Assembly (NCBI GenBank): GCA_944392945.1
Contig: CALXYJ010000020.1
Span: forward strand, 1 to 32,338
Origin: an uncultured Clostridia bacterium
Lineage (GTDB): Bacteria > Bacillota > Clostridia > TANB77 > CAG-508
Direction of reading: 5' to 3'
DNA: 32,338 bases
A program made the position numbers and the translations under genes. Positions within the stretch are counted from its first letter, which is position 1, and each line of letters starts with the position of its first letter. The notes under the pieces are model-generated. The model saw only the letters and a program-made list of their open reading frames with translations, had not been told where the DNA came from and did not search any database. This document shows, piece after piece, positions 19,299 to 27,823 of this stretch.

Positions 19299-20303
19299 AT
19301 GGCAGTAACATTTGAAAGTTATGAAAGAAGAATAAACCAAATTACACCAGTAATGGAAAAATACGGAATAAAAGATTTTGAAGATGCATTAAAAATATGT
19401 ACAGATAAAGGATTTAATCCATATGAAATAGTAAAAGGAGTACAACCTATTTGTTTTGAAAATGCAGCTTGGGCATATACTTTAGGAGCTGCGATAGCTA
19501 TAAAAAAAGGATGTACAAAAGCAGCAGATGCAGCTAAGGCCATTGGGGAAGGTTTACAAGCTTTTTGTATTCCTGGTTCAGTTGCTGATGATAGAAAAGT
19601 TGGTTTAGGACATGGAAATTTAGCATCTATGTTACTTTCTGAAGATACTAAATGTTTTGCATTTTTAGCAGGACATGAAAGCTTTGCAGCAGCAGAAGGT
19701 GCAATCGGAATTGCAAAATCAGCAAACAAAGTTAGAAAACAACCATTAAGAGTTATTTTAAATGGTTTAGGAAAAGATGCAGCACAAATAATTTCTAGAA
19801 TAAATGGATTTACATATGTAAAAACAGATTTTGATTTCTTCACAGGAAAAGTAAATGTAGTAGAAGAAATTCCATATTCAAATGGAGAAAGAGCAGAGGT
19901 TAGATGTTATGGAGCAAATGATGTTAGAGAAGGTGTTGCCATAATGTGGTTAGAAGATGTTGATGTATCTATTACAGGTAATTCAACAAATCCAACAAGA
20001 TTCCAACATCCAGTTGCAGGTACATATAAGAAAGAAAGAATTGAAGCAGGTAAAAAATACTTCTCTGTTGCTTCTGGTGGTGGTACAGGAAGAACATTAC
20101 ATCCAGATAATATGGCTGCAGGACCAGCTTCTTATGGTATGACAGATACAATGGGAAGAATGCATTCTGATGCACAATTTGCAGGAAGCTCTTCAGTTCC
20201 AGCACACGTAGAAATGATGGGATTAATTGGAATGGGAAATAATCCAATGGTTGGTGCTTCAGTTGCAGTAGCTGTTGCAGTAGAAGAAGCTATGAAGGCT
20301 TAA
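19299..20303 (+). CDS. GGGtGRT family protein
   Basis: A 334-residue cytoplasmic protein named for its conserved GGGTGRT motif, here residues 260-266 (ASGGGTGRTLHPDNMAAGP). The region after it is rich in glycine and alanine (AQFAGSSSVPAHVEMMG, GNNPMVGASVAVAVAVEEA). The function is not established as far as I know. In other genomes such genes accompany a NifU_N-like scaffold gene; here a DNPH1-like gene lies between the two, and all three read as one unit ending at a terminator at 20339. AGAGGAGGAAG is the ribosome site and overlaps the end of the preceding gene. Cysteines are few. A metal- or cofactor-dependent enzyme is possible but unproven. Confidence 0.92.
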   Translation: MAVTFESYERRINQITPVMEKYGIKDFEDALKICTDKGFNPYEIVKGVQPICFENAAWAYTLGAAIAIKKGCTKAADAAKAIGEGLQAFCIPGSVADDRKVGLGHGNLASMLLSEDTKCFAFLAGHESFAAAEGAIGIAKSANKVRKQPLRVILNGLGKDAAQIISRINGFTYVKTDFDFFTGKVNVVEEIPYSNGERAEVRCYGANDVREGVAIMWLEDVDVSITGNSTNPTRFQHPVAGTYKKERIEAGKKYFSVASGGGTGRTLHPDNMAAGPASYGMTDTMGRMHSDAQFAGSSSVPAHVEMMGLIGMGNNPMVGASVAVAVAVEEAMKA

Positions 20304-20338
20304 AATATGTAGATTTATGCAATTAAATATGAATTTTT

Positions 20339-20370
20339 AAAGACTGAGTGTTTTACATTCAGTCTTTTTA
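20339..20370 (+). terminator. Terminator behind the GGGtGRT gene
   Basis: A 12-bp stem (20339-20350 with 20356-20367, one G-U pair) with a TTTTA loop and a T tract to 20370. It separates the preceding genes from eno. Confidence 0.88.
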
Positions 20371-20410
20371 TTATTTTTTGGATATATTTTCAAATAATTG
20401 GTAATAATAA

Positions 20411-21694
<1,284 letters not shown>

Positions 21695-21695
21695 A

Positions 21696-21724
21696 TTGAT
21701 AAAATCTTTAATTTATGCTAAAAT
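21696..21724 (+). promoter_or_regulatory. Strong predicted promoter right behind eno
   Basis: TTGATA (21696-21701), a 17-bp spacer and TAAAAT (21719-21724), with an extended -10 TG at 21716-21717. It begins two bases after the eno stop and drives the next gene. Confidence 0.7.
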
Positions 21725-21767
21725 AAAAAAAGACACTGTTGTTTTTATAAAAAAAGGAAGGAGAAAT

Positions 21768-22154
21768 ATGCAGGTGGAGATGACATCTAGAAACAAAAGT
21801 ATTCGGAAACTGGTAATCAGAGGTAAAACTGATAAAATAGGGTTTCGAGTAATTGCACTTGGGCATTTGGACGAGAAGGATATCGAAGTATTTGACGATT
21901 GTATGGAGCTGATTATACATGAAAATCAACTTGAAGTTGACAAAAGTGTTATTAAGACTAAAAGAAAGCTGAAAATCAGAGGATTACACGTTAGAACAAA
22001 AGAATATTATCGGTGCGAGTACAAATTATATTTTAGCGAACCAAGTGAAATGGATAAGAACAATCCATTAGATGTGATAAATGTAGTAACAATAGTATTT
22101 AAAACCCGAAGAACTCTTGCAAGATGGTTAAAAGAAATTTTTGGAAACTTTTAA
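21768..22154 (+). CDS. Orphan protein with atypical codon use (128 aa)
   Basis: I do not recognise a family. AAGGAAGGAG at 21754-21763 fixes the ATG at 21768; the open frame before it holds the promoter. The protein is basic and beta-prone in its first two thirds, ending in an amphipathic helix (RRTLARWLKEIFGNF). There is no signal peptide or membrane segment and only two cysteines. Codon use differs clearly from the neighbours: CGG, CGA, CTG and GGG appear, where eno and gapA use AGA, TTA and GGA. That suggests a different origin. It has its own strong promoter and a terminator at 22252, so it is a stand-alone unit. No function assigned. Confidence 0.75.
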   Translation: MQVEMTSRNKSIRKLVIRGKTDKIGFRVIALGHLDEKDIEVFDDCMELIIHENQLEVDKSVIKTKRKLKIRGLHVRTKEYYRCEYKLYFSEPSEMDKNNPLDVINVVTIVFKTRRTLARWLKEIFGNF

Positions 22155-22167
22155 TCTATTCTCCCAA

Positions 22168-22209
22168 CCCCCATGCTAGAACAATATGCAGTATAAACTA
22201 GTGTGGGGG
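22168..22209 (+). other. GC-rich hairpin in the orphan-to-PBP gap
   Basis: CCCCCATGCTAG (22168-22179) pairs along its full length with CTAGTGTGGGGG (22198-22209), with two G-U pairs, around an 18-nt loop. No T run follows. It is by far the most GC-rich structure in this gap. It is either a 3' UTR structure of the orphan gene or a separate small RNA element. Confidence 0.65.
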
Positions 22210-22251
22210 GAAATATGTTAATATTATAATAAAAATTATATAATTAAACTA

Positions 22252-22291
22252 AAAGTAGAGTCCATTTTCGAGGGCTCTACTTTACTTTTTT
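22252..22291 (+). terminator. Terminator before the PBP gene
   Basis: A 12-bp stem AAAGTAGAGTCC/GGGCTCTACTTT (22252-22263 with 22272-22283, one wobble), then AC and six T residues. It ends the orphan gene's transcript, or could act as an attenuator for the PBP gene that starts 40 bp later. Confidence 0.88.
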
Positions 22292-22331
22292 ATGGAATTG
22301 ATATATCATACCAAAAGAGGAGGGGAAATGT

Positions 22332-24353
22332 ATGAAAAATAAAAAGTTAATTATTGGAGGAATAATAGCAATTATATTAATAATTATAGCTATTGTAGTA
22401 ATAATTTTAATTAATGCAAATAAAGTAGAAAATCCAGAAGAAGCATTAAATAGTTATTTTATGAAAATAAGTGAACAAAAATATGAAGAAGCATATGAAA
22501 AACTAAGTAGTACAAGTAAAAATAAAACAGCTAAAGATACATTTGTAGATAAGAATGAATCAATTTATAGTGGAATAGATATGACAGATTTAACAACAGA
22601 AATTACTAATGTAGAAAAAGTAGATAATGGAGAAAAAATAACATATAATCAAAAGATGAATACATCAGCAGGAGAAGTAAGTTTTACGAATACGGCTACT
22701 CTTGTAAAAGAAGATAAAGAATATAAATTAAATTGGTCAAATAGCATAATTTTTCCTGATTTAGGAGAGAATGATAAAATAAGAGTAAAAACAATAGAAG
22801 CAGAACGTGGAAATATATATGATAGAAATAATGTTTTACTTGCTGGTAAAGGAAATATTTCATCAATTGGACTTGTACCAGGAAAAATGAGTGAAAATAA
22901 GAATGAAGATATACAAAAATTATCTAACATATTAGGTGTATCTGTAGATTCAATAAATAATAAATTGAATATGTCATATGTAAAAGATGATACTTTTGTA
23001 CCAATAAAAAATGTGGCAACAACAGAAACACAAATTAAGGAACAAGCATTAACAATTCCTGGAGTAAAAATAACAACAGAAAGCTCAAGAGTATATAGCT
23101 TAGGTAAAGAAGCATCCCAAGTTATTGGGTATGTACAAGCAATAAGTGCAGAAGAATTAGAGCAAAATGCAGGAAAAGGCTATAATAGTAATAGTGTAAT
23201 AGGGAAAGCTGGAATTGAAAAAATTTATGAAGATACATTAAGAGCAAAAGATGGAAAAGAAATATATATAGAAAATGAAGATGGAGAAAAAACAAAAACA
23301 ATTGTAAAAAAAGATGCAGAAAACGGAAAAGATATTAAATTAACCATTGATGCAAATACGCAAAAACAAGTATATGATAGTTTAGAGGAAAATAAAGGTG
23401 CATATGTAGCAATGGATTCAAAAACAGGAGAAATCTTGGCTTTAGTAAGTACACCATCATATGATTCTAATGATTTTGTTTTAGGTATGAGTACTGATGA
23501 ATGGAATACATTAAATCAAGATGAAAATAAGCCTTTAATAAATAGATTTTTGCAAACTTGGTCACCAGGTTCAACATTTAAACCTGTAACAGGAGCAATT
23601 GGAGTTACAGAAGGAAAAATAGATCCAAATGAGGATTTTGGAAGAAGCGGACTTAGTTGGCAAAAAGACAGTAGTTGGGGAAATTATATGATAACAACAT
23701 TAACTCCATATAATGAAACAGCAAATATGAAAAATGCATTAATAAGGTCAGATAATATTTATTTTGCAAAGGCTGCCCTAAAGATAGGATATGAAGGTTT
23801 TATGGAAGGTCTTAATAATTTGGGATTTAATGAAGACATAAAATTTGAGTTGAATGCTGAAAAATCTACATATGATACAGATGGAACTATAGATGATGAA
23901 ATTCAACTTGCAGATAGTGGATATGGTCAAGGTCAAATATTAGTAAATCCAATACATATGGCTTCAATATATTCGGCTTTTGTAAATAATGGAAATATGA
24001 TAAAACCAACTATAATATATGAGGAAAATAAAGAACCAGAATATTTAAAAGAGAATGCAATATCAGAAGAAGCAGCAAATACAATAAAAGAAGATTTAGT
24101 ACAAGTAGTAGAGAATCCAAATGGGACAGCTCATAATGCAAAAATAGATGGAGTTACAATTGGAGCGAAAACTGGAACAGCAGAATTAAAAGCAAGCAAA
24201 GATGAAGAAGGAGAAGTATTAGGATGGTTTAATGCATTTACTGCTGATGAAAGTTTAGAAAAACAACTAGTTGTTGTAAGTATGGTAGAAGATGCAAATT
24301 CAGTAGGAGGAAGTCATTATTTATTCCCAAAAGTTACACAATTATTTAAATAA
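22332..24353 (+). CDS. Class B penicillin-binding protein, MecA-type (NTF2-like domain)
   Basis: Membrane-anchored peptidoglycan transpeptidase of 673 residues. One N-terminal membrane segment (about 5-27) is followed by an NTF2-like MecA_N domain (about 34-140), a PBP dimerisation domain beginning near AERGNIYDRN, and the transpeptidase. The active-site triad is complete: S414 in SPGSTFKP, SDN at 473-475 and KTG at 613-615. The MecA_N domain is shared with low-affinity PBPs such as MecA and enterococcal PBP5, so reduced beta-lactam affinity is possible but cannot be read from sequence alone. GAGGAGGGG is the ribosome site. plsC follows after 26 bp. Confidence 0.94.
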   Translation: MKNKKLIIGGIIAIILIIIAIVVIILINANKVENPEEALNSYFMKISEQKYEEAYEKLSSTSKNKTAKDTFVDKNESIYSGIDMTDLTTEITNVEKVDNGEKITYNQKMNTSAGEVSFTNTATLVKEDKEYKLNWSNSIIFPDLGENDKIRVKTIEAERGNIYDRNNVLLAGKGNISSIGLVPGKMSENKNEDIQKLSNILGVSVDSINNKLNMSYVKDDTFVPIKNVATTETQIKEQALTIPGVKITTESSRVYSLGKEASQVIGYVQAISAEELEQNAGKGYNSNSVIGKAGIEKIYEDTLRAKDGKEIYIENEDGEKTKTIVKKDAENGKDIKLTIDANTQKQVYDSLEENKGAYVAMDSKTGEILALVSTPSYDSNDFVLGMSTDEWNTLNQDENKPLINRFLQTWSPGSTFKPVTGAIGVTEGKIDPNEDFGRSGLSWQKDSSWGNYMITTLTPYNETANMKNALIRSDNIYFAKAALKIGYEGFMEGLNNLGFNEDIKFELNAEKSTYDTDGTIDDEIQLADSGYGQGQILVNPIHMASIYSAFVNNGNMIKPTIIYEENKEPEYLKENAISEEAANTIKEDLVQVVENPNGTAHNAKIDGVTIGAKTGTAELKASKDEEGEVLGWFNAFTADESLEKQLVVVSMVEDANSVGGSHYLFPKVTQLFK

Positions 24354-24379
24354 AGTTTTAGATCAGGAGAGAGATAGGC

Positions 24380-24976
24380 ATGTACAGCATAATGAAAGCA
24401 CTAGTAAAAGGACTTTGTTGTAAATTTATATATAGAGTTAAATATATAGATATTGAAAAGATAGACAATAATAAAAAATATATTATTTGTCCAAATCATT
24501 CAAATGTATTGGATCCAACTTTTATATTTCCAATAGTAGATAATTTGTCTATAATGGCAAAATCAGAAATATTTAAGAATAAACTTTTGGCAAAATTATT
24601 TACTTATTATAGGGTTTTCCCTGTAAACAGAAAAATAAGAGATGTTAAAAGTACACTTCATGCAATAGAATGTTTGAGTTTAGAAGAAAATTCAAAATTA
24701 TTAATGTTCCCTGAAGGAGGAATACTAAAGAAAAAGGAAGATTTAAGAAATAAAGTAAAAAATGGAGCAGTATATATATCAGCGGAAACAAATGTAGATA
24801 TATTACCTGTGTTTATAACAAGAAGACCACATCTTTTTCAAAGAGTATATGTTGTTATAGGTGACGCAATAAAAATACCTACAGAGATAAAAGATGATAG
24901 GGAAAAGATTAGAGAATATTCTAAAAAAATGATAAATATAATTTATGATTTAGAAGAAAAAATTCCAAAGAAATAG
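24380..24976 (+). CDS. plsC: 1-acylglycerol-3-phosphate O-acyltransferase (PlsC-like)
   Basis: Acylates lysophosphatidate to phosphatidate at the membrane. The 198-residue protein carries the catalytic HX4D box as NHSNVLD and, about 70 residues later, FPEGG, a variant of the family's FPEGTR. YRVFPVNR (usually RxxPIxR-like) lies between them. A short hydrophobic N-terminus probably lies on the membrane. AGGAGAG precedes the ATG, and it follows the PBP gene closely, so the two likely share a transcript. The Gly in place of Thr-Arg in the third motif is seen in some relatives and does not by itself argue for inactivity. Confidence 0.88.
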   Translation: MYSIMKALVKGLCCKFIYRVKYIDIEKIDNNKKYIICPNHSNVLDPTFIFPIVDNLSIMAKSEIFKNKLLAKLFTYYRVFPVNRKIRDVKSTLHAIECLSLEENSKLLMFPEGGILKKKEDLRNKVKNGAVYISAETNVDILPVFITRRPHLFQRVYVVIGDAIKIPTEIKDDREKIREYSKKMINIIYDLEEKIPKK

Positions 24977-25005
24977 TTGAAAAAAAGCTAGATATATAGT
25001 ATTAT
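24977..25005 (+). promoter_or_regulatory. Promoter of tRNA-Gln
   Basis: TTGAAA (24977-24982), a 17-bp spacer and TATTAT (25000-25005). It overlaps a long AT-rich inverted repeat (24984-24991 with 25010-25017 plus inner pairs) that may also weakly end the plsC transcript. RNA would start about 12 nt before the tRNA. Confidence 0.65.
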
Positions 25006-25023
25006 ATACCTAGCTTTATATAT

Positions 25024-25097
25024 TCGGGTATGGCCAAGCGGTAAGGCAGTAGGCTCTGACCCTACGATCGTTAGTTCGAATCTAACTACCCGAACCA
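25024..25097 (+). tRNA. tRNA-Gln (anticodon CUG), CCA encoded
   Basis: Complete cloverleaf: acceptor TCGGGTA/TACCCGA, D stem GCC/GGC, anticodon stem GTAGG/CCTAC with loop CTCTGAC (anticodon CTG, reading CAG), a 4-nt variable loop, and T stem GTTAG/CTAAC with loop TTCGAAT. The discriminator is A at 25094, and CCA is encoded at 25095-25097. The U1-A72 first pair is typical of tRNA-Gln. It serves the rarer glutamine codon in an AT-rich genome. Confidence 0.97.
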
Positions 25098-25127
25098 AAA
25101 CCACATATAAAAAATATGTGGTTTTTT
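25097..25127 (+). terminator. Terminator of tRNA-Gln
   Basis: A 12-bp stem AAAACCACATAT/ATATGTGGTTTT (25097-25108 with 25114-25125) with an A5 loop and T tract, starting at the last base of the encoded CCA. Confidence 0.9.
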
Positions 25128-25223
25128 ATTTTGAAAAATATGTATAGCAATATTAAGTTGATTATGTACAATTGTAAAGAAATTTGCAAATGTGTATTAA
25201 CGACTTTTTTTATATTTAAAAAA

Positions 25224-25298
25224 CGAACAAAATTTCGCAAAAAGTATTGACAAATAATATATAAAAATATAAAATACAAACAACCAAACAAAAGTTTG
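25224..25298. promoter_or_regulatory. Pair of 14-bp dyads flanking a promoter (possible operators)
   Basis: CGAACAAAATTTCG (25224-25237) and CAAACAAAAGTTTG (25285-25298, a perfect CAAAC-N4-GTTTG dyad) lie either side of the -35/-10 at 25247-25275. They resemble the Firmicute LexA consensus CGAAC-N4-GTTCG with mismatches. Which regulator binds, if any, is unknown. Confidence 0.4.
25247..25275 (+). promoter_or_regulatory. Promoter of the YgjP-like gene
   Basis: A perfect TTGACA (25247-25252), a 17-bp spacer and TAAAAT (25270-25275). RNA would start near 25282, right at the second dyad. Confidence 0.75.
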
Positions 25299-25318
25299 AA
25301 AAATCAAGGAGGTAAATT

Positions 25319-25996
25319 ATGAAAAAAGTAAGAGAAAATTTAATTACATATACTATAGATAAAGCTATTTTTGGAAATTTATCCATATTAGTAAATAATG
25401 GAGAAGTTATAGTAAAAGCTCCTTGGTATTTTTCTAAACAAAGAATACAAGATACAATTAAAGAAAATAAAAAATGGATTTTAAAAAAATTAAATGAAAT
25501 AGAAGATGTAACTTTATATAAAACAACTAAAATATTAGGAATAAATTATGCTATAAAAATTAATTATAGTAATATAAAAGCTCCAGAGTTAAATTTAAAA
25601 AATAATTATATAGAAATAAAACTACCTAGCAATTTGGAAAAGAAAAATAATAGTAAGATTATAGATATAATTTTAAATAAAATGTATATAAAATTAGCTG
25701 AAAAACACTTGGAAAATGTTTTTGAAGAAATAAGAATAGAAACAGGCTTAGCACCAGAAGATTATAAAATAATTCAAGATAAAAAGGAAATTGCTAAATT
25801 TGATTATGATTCAAAGGAAATATATGTTAGTTCTAAAATAATGGAATTAGACGAGAACTGTATAAAATATATTGTAATGCATCAATTATGTCATTTAAAA
25901 TATAAAACACATGCAAAAGGATTTTATAACTTATTAAAAAAGTATTTTCCAAATTACGAAAAATATGAAGAAATATTAAAAGATTATAAATTCTAA
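25319..25996 (+). CDS. YgjP-like metallopeptidase-family protein with altered HQxxH motif
   Basis: A 225-residue protein of the YgjP/M48-like (WLM) family, soluble, with an N-terminal beta-rich domain and the zinc site near the C-terminus. The family motif is HExxH followed by a third histidine. Here it reads H188-Q189-L-C-H192, with H198 in KTHAKGF. The zinc ligands are present, but the catalytic glutamate is a glutamine (codon CAA, one base from GAA). The usual acidic residue before the F of the HSKEFW-like stretch is also a glycine. The protein may bind metal without hydrolysing peptides. AAGGAGG is the ribosome site, and the promoter is strong and flanked by dyads. Stand-alone gene. Confidence 0.82.
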   Translation: MKKVRENLITYTIDKAIFGNLSILVNNGEVIVKAPWYFSKQRIQDTIKENKKWILKKLNEIEDVTLYKTTKILGINYAIKINYSNIKAPELNLKNNYIEIKLPSNLEKKNNSKIIDIILNKMYIKLAEKHLENVFEEIRIETGLAPEDYKIIQDKKEIAKFDYDSKEIYVSSKIMELDENCIKYIVMHQLCHLKYKTHAKGFYNLLKKYFPNYEKYEEILKDYKF

Positions 25997-26005
25997 ATAA
26001 GAAGA

Positions 26006-26029
26006 CTCCGACAATTTAACTTGTCGGAG
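26006..26029. terminator. Hairpin between convergent genes
   Basis: A 9-bp GC-containing stem CTCCGACAA/TTGTCGGAG with a TTTAAC loop, between the YgjP-like gene and the oppositely read TraX gene. T tracts on either side are weak, so it is a probable but imperfect bidirectional terminator. Confidence 0.55.
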
Positions 26030-26042
26030 CAGATTAAATTAT

Positions 26043-26753
26043 TTATTTAAATAATAAAAATAAAATAAGCAGATGTACGGGGTAGAAAGCATATAAGAAG
26101 TATTTTATTTTTTTTCCTTGTTTTCCATTATATAAAAGTATAAAAATAATAGAAGATATTGTAAATGTTGTAATTAGTGAATAGAAAATTATATTTCCAT
26201 ATTTTAAATATTCAATGAAATATTTAATTATGCATGCTAATATAAAAATTATACTCATAGTAAGCTTTTTATTTCTAAAAATGTAAAATATAAATATAAT
26301 AGCGATTCCAAAAAATCCATAGTCAAATTTAGCTAATTCTGCAATAATTCCAAATATAATTGCAGGTAAAATTCCAAATATTATTTTTAAAATCGTATTA
26401 ATCTTTTCATTTTTTACTACTATAAATTTAGAATTAACTAATTTATCATAACAAAAAATAGCTAATAATCCAAAGAATAATGTAAAGAAAATATTAAGTG
26501 TAAAATTACTAGTAAAAGTAGACTCAAATAGCCAAAAAGGAATTTGTGATAATAATGCAAAAATAAATAATCTAAGAAAATATTTTTTTAGATTTTTAGT
26601 ATGAGTATATCCTTCTGTAATTTGAAAGGCAAATATAGGAAATGCAATTCTACCTATAAAATTCATTGCAGTAGTTCTCTTAAAATAAGCATCTCCAGAA
26701 TGATCTATTAACATTGTAATCATTGCAATTATTTTTAAAGCAAAACTTGTCAT
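26043..26753 (-). CDS. TraX-family integral membrane protein
   Basis: A 236-residue polytopic membrane protein with roughly seven or eight hydrophobic segments. It starts with the family pattern IIAMITMLIDHSGD and continues GRIAFPIFAFQITEGYTHTKN. TraX in the F plasmid N-acetylates pilin, but chromosomal Firmicute relatives have no established substrate and are related more broadly to membrane acyltransferases. The conserved His-Asp near the N-terminus (DHSG) is present. GAGG precedes the ATG, and a consensus promoter lies upstream. It is monocistronic, converging with the YgjP-like gene. No conjugation genes are seen, so a transfer role is not implied. Confidence 0.85.
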   Translation of the reverse strand: MTSFALKIIAMITMLIDHSGDAYFKRTTAMNFIGRIAFPIFAFQITEGYTHTKNLKKYFLRLFIFALLSQIPFWLFESTFTSNFTLNIFFTLFFGLLAIFCYDKLVNSKFIVVKNEKINTILKIIFGILPAIIFGIIAELAKFDYGFFGIAIIFIFYIFRNKKLTMSIIFILACIIKYFIEYLKYGNIIFYSLITTFTISSIIFILLYNGKQGKKIKYFLYAFYPVHLLILFLLFK

Positions 26754-26791
26754 ATAAAGCCTCTTTTCTTTTAATTTTTATTCTAAAACAA

Positions 26792-26820
26792 ATTTTAACA
26801 AAAATAGACATATAATTCAA
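26792..26820 (-). promoter_or_regulatory. Promoter of the TraX gene
   Basis: On the minus strand, TTGAAT (26815-26820), a 17-bp spacer and TAAAAT (26792-26797), about 40 bp before the start codon. Confidence 0.6.
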
Positions 26821-27126
26821 TATAGGGAAGAATAATAAAAATATTGTGGCATTATTTATAGAATAGCTAAAGTAAAAATCTTCAAATTATTTTTCGGACT
26901 TGGAGAGGGACAGACCTATTATATTTGTTTTTTATGATAATATTTTTTGAAAATTTTTATAATCAGTACTATAATTGCATGTAGTATTAAAATAATTGGA
27001 GGAAAAAAGTTATAATAAATCTAATAAAATTTAAAATATTATATATGATAAATGGTAGTATAGTAAAATTTTCTTATTTATTGTATAATTCTATTGGATT
27101 TAAAGTTGAAAAACGGAGGGGTTAAA
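26821..27126. other. AT-rich gap without a recognised gene
   Basis: Between the divergent TraX and deoxyribosyltransferase-like genes. It holds a short GC-richer patch (about 26893-26920), an orphan GGAGG ribosome-like site (26999-27003) with no start codon after it, and a TATAAT (27084-27089) that is the likely -10 of the next gene but lacks a good -35. It may contain remnants of a lost gene; nothing firmer can be said. Confidence 0.4.
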
Positions 27127-27513
27127 GTGAAATTTTATATAGGATCAGGAATGAAAAATTGTGAATTGGTTAATTATTATGCAAAGATATTAAAAGACAA
27201 TGGTTGGGAACAAACCTATGACTGGGTAAAGAATGTTAGTGATGATGTGTCTTTAGAAGATATGATAAAATATGCAACATTGGAGTCACAAGGTATTGTT
27301 GATTCCGATATTGTTATTATTCTATTACCGGCAGGAAGAGGAGCACATATTGAGTTAGGAATGGCAATGGCACTAAATAAAAAAGTATTTTTATGTTCTG
27401 AAACTAAAGAAGAATTTAGCATCGAAAATACAGTTGCTTTTTATGAACTACCAAATATTGTTAGATTAGTAGGTACTGCTGATGAGAATTTAAAGAAAAT
27501 AATTAAAATGTAA
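27127..27513 (+). CDS. Nucleoside 2-deoxyribosyltransferase-like protein
   Basis: A 128-residue protein of the same superfamily as the DNPH1-like gene at 18882 but a different subgroup. It has the N-terminal FYIGSGMKN loop, a middle Asp in VDSDIVIILLPAGRG and the hallmark GAHIELGMAMAL, whose Glu would be catalytic. A GTG start at 27127 after CGGAGGGG is preferred over the upstream ATG at 27094, which has no ribosome site and adds a non-conserved leader. It probably acts on a nucleotide or sugar-nucleotide; the substrate is unknown. A decayed small gene follows immediately, so the pair may once have worked together. Confidence 0.78.
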   Translation: MKFYIGSGMKNCELVNYYAKILKDNGWEQTYDWVKNVSDDVSLEDMIKYATLESQGIVDSDIVIILLPAGRGAHIELGMAMALNKKVFLCSETKEEFSIENTVAFYELPNIVRLVGTADENLKKIIKM

Positions 27514-27524
27514 AGAAGGATTAT

Positions 27525-27687
27525 ATAAAGAAAGTTGTAATTGGTGGTAATGCTAAATTACAAAGCAATATAAATTTATTGGAAGCAAAAATTTTCTAAT
27601 AATCATTATGAAGTAATAAATTGTCCAAAAGAAATAGAAAAAGATCATTATCGTTATATAGAAAAACAACTTACGAAACTTTTATAG
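27525..27687 (+). pseudogene. Decayed small gene (start lost, frameshifted)
   Basis: An AAGAAGGA ribosome site (27513-27520) is followed at normal spacing by ATA instead of ATG. The frame KKVVIGGNAKLQSNINLLEAK then hits a stop, and after a one-base shift near 27586-27597 it continues NNHYEVINCPKEIEKDHYRYIEKQL to a TAG at 27685. This looks like the remains of a small nucleotide-fold protein that pairs with deoxyribosyltransferase-like proteins; that relationship is from pattern memory and weak. The 3' end is merged with a terminator hairpin. Confidence 0.6.
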
Positions 27688-27703
27688 TCCGTAAGTTGTT
27701 TTT
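27662..27703 (+). terminator. Terminator behind the decayed gene
   Basis: A 14-bp perfect stem (27662-27675 with 27690-27703) with A and T tracts at its base and a 14-nt loop that contains the pseudogene's stop. It may work from either side. Confidence 0.82.
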
Positions 27704-27823
27704 AAATGGAGCGATTTCGAAACAGGTATGCGAAAAAATGATATACTCTGTTTCAATCTCTCTTATATAACTCGATTTATTATTATTACTTTAACATAAT
27801 TTATCAATTTTGACAAGATATAT

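Noticed and set aside
21728..21738. Another copy of the gapA-pgk repeat (AGACACTG)
   Set aside because: Only eight bases match, with no hairpin; chance.
26043..26753. Evidence for a conjugative element from TraX
   Set aside because: No relaxase, coupling protein or integrase is seen, and TraX-family genes are common chromosomal genes in Firmicutes.
26998..27060. Gene after the orphan GGAGG site
   Set aside because: No start codon at usable spacing and stops in all frames within a short distance.
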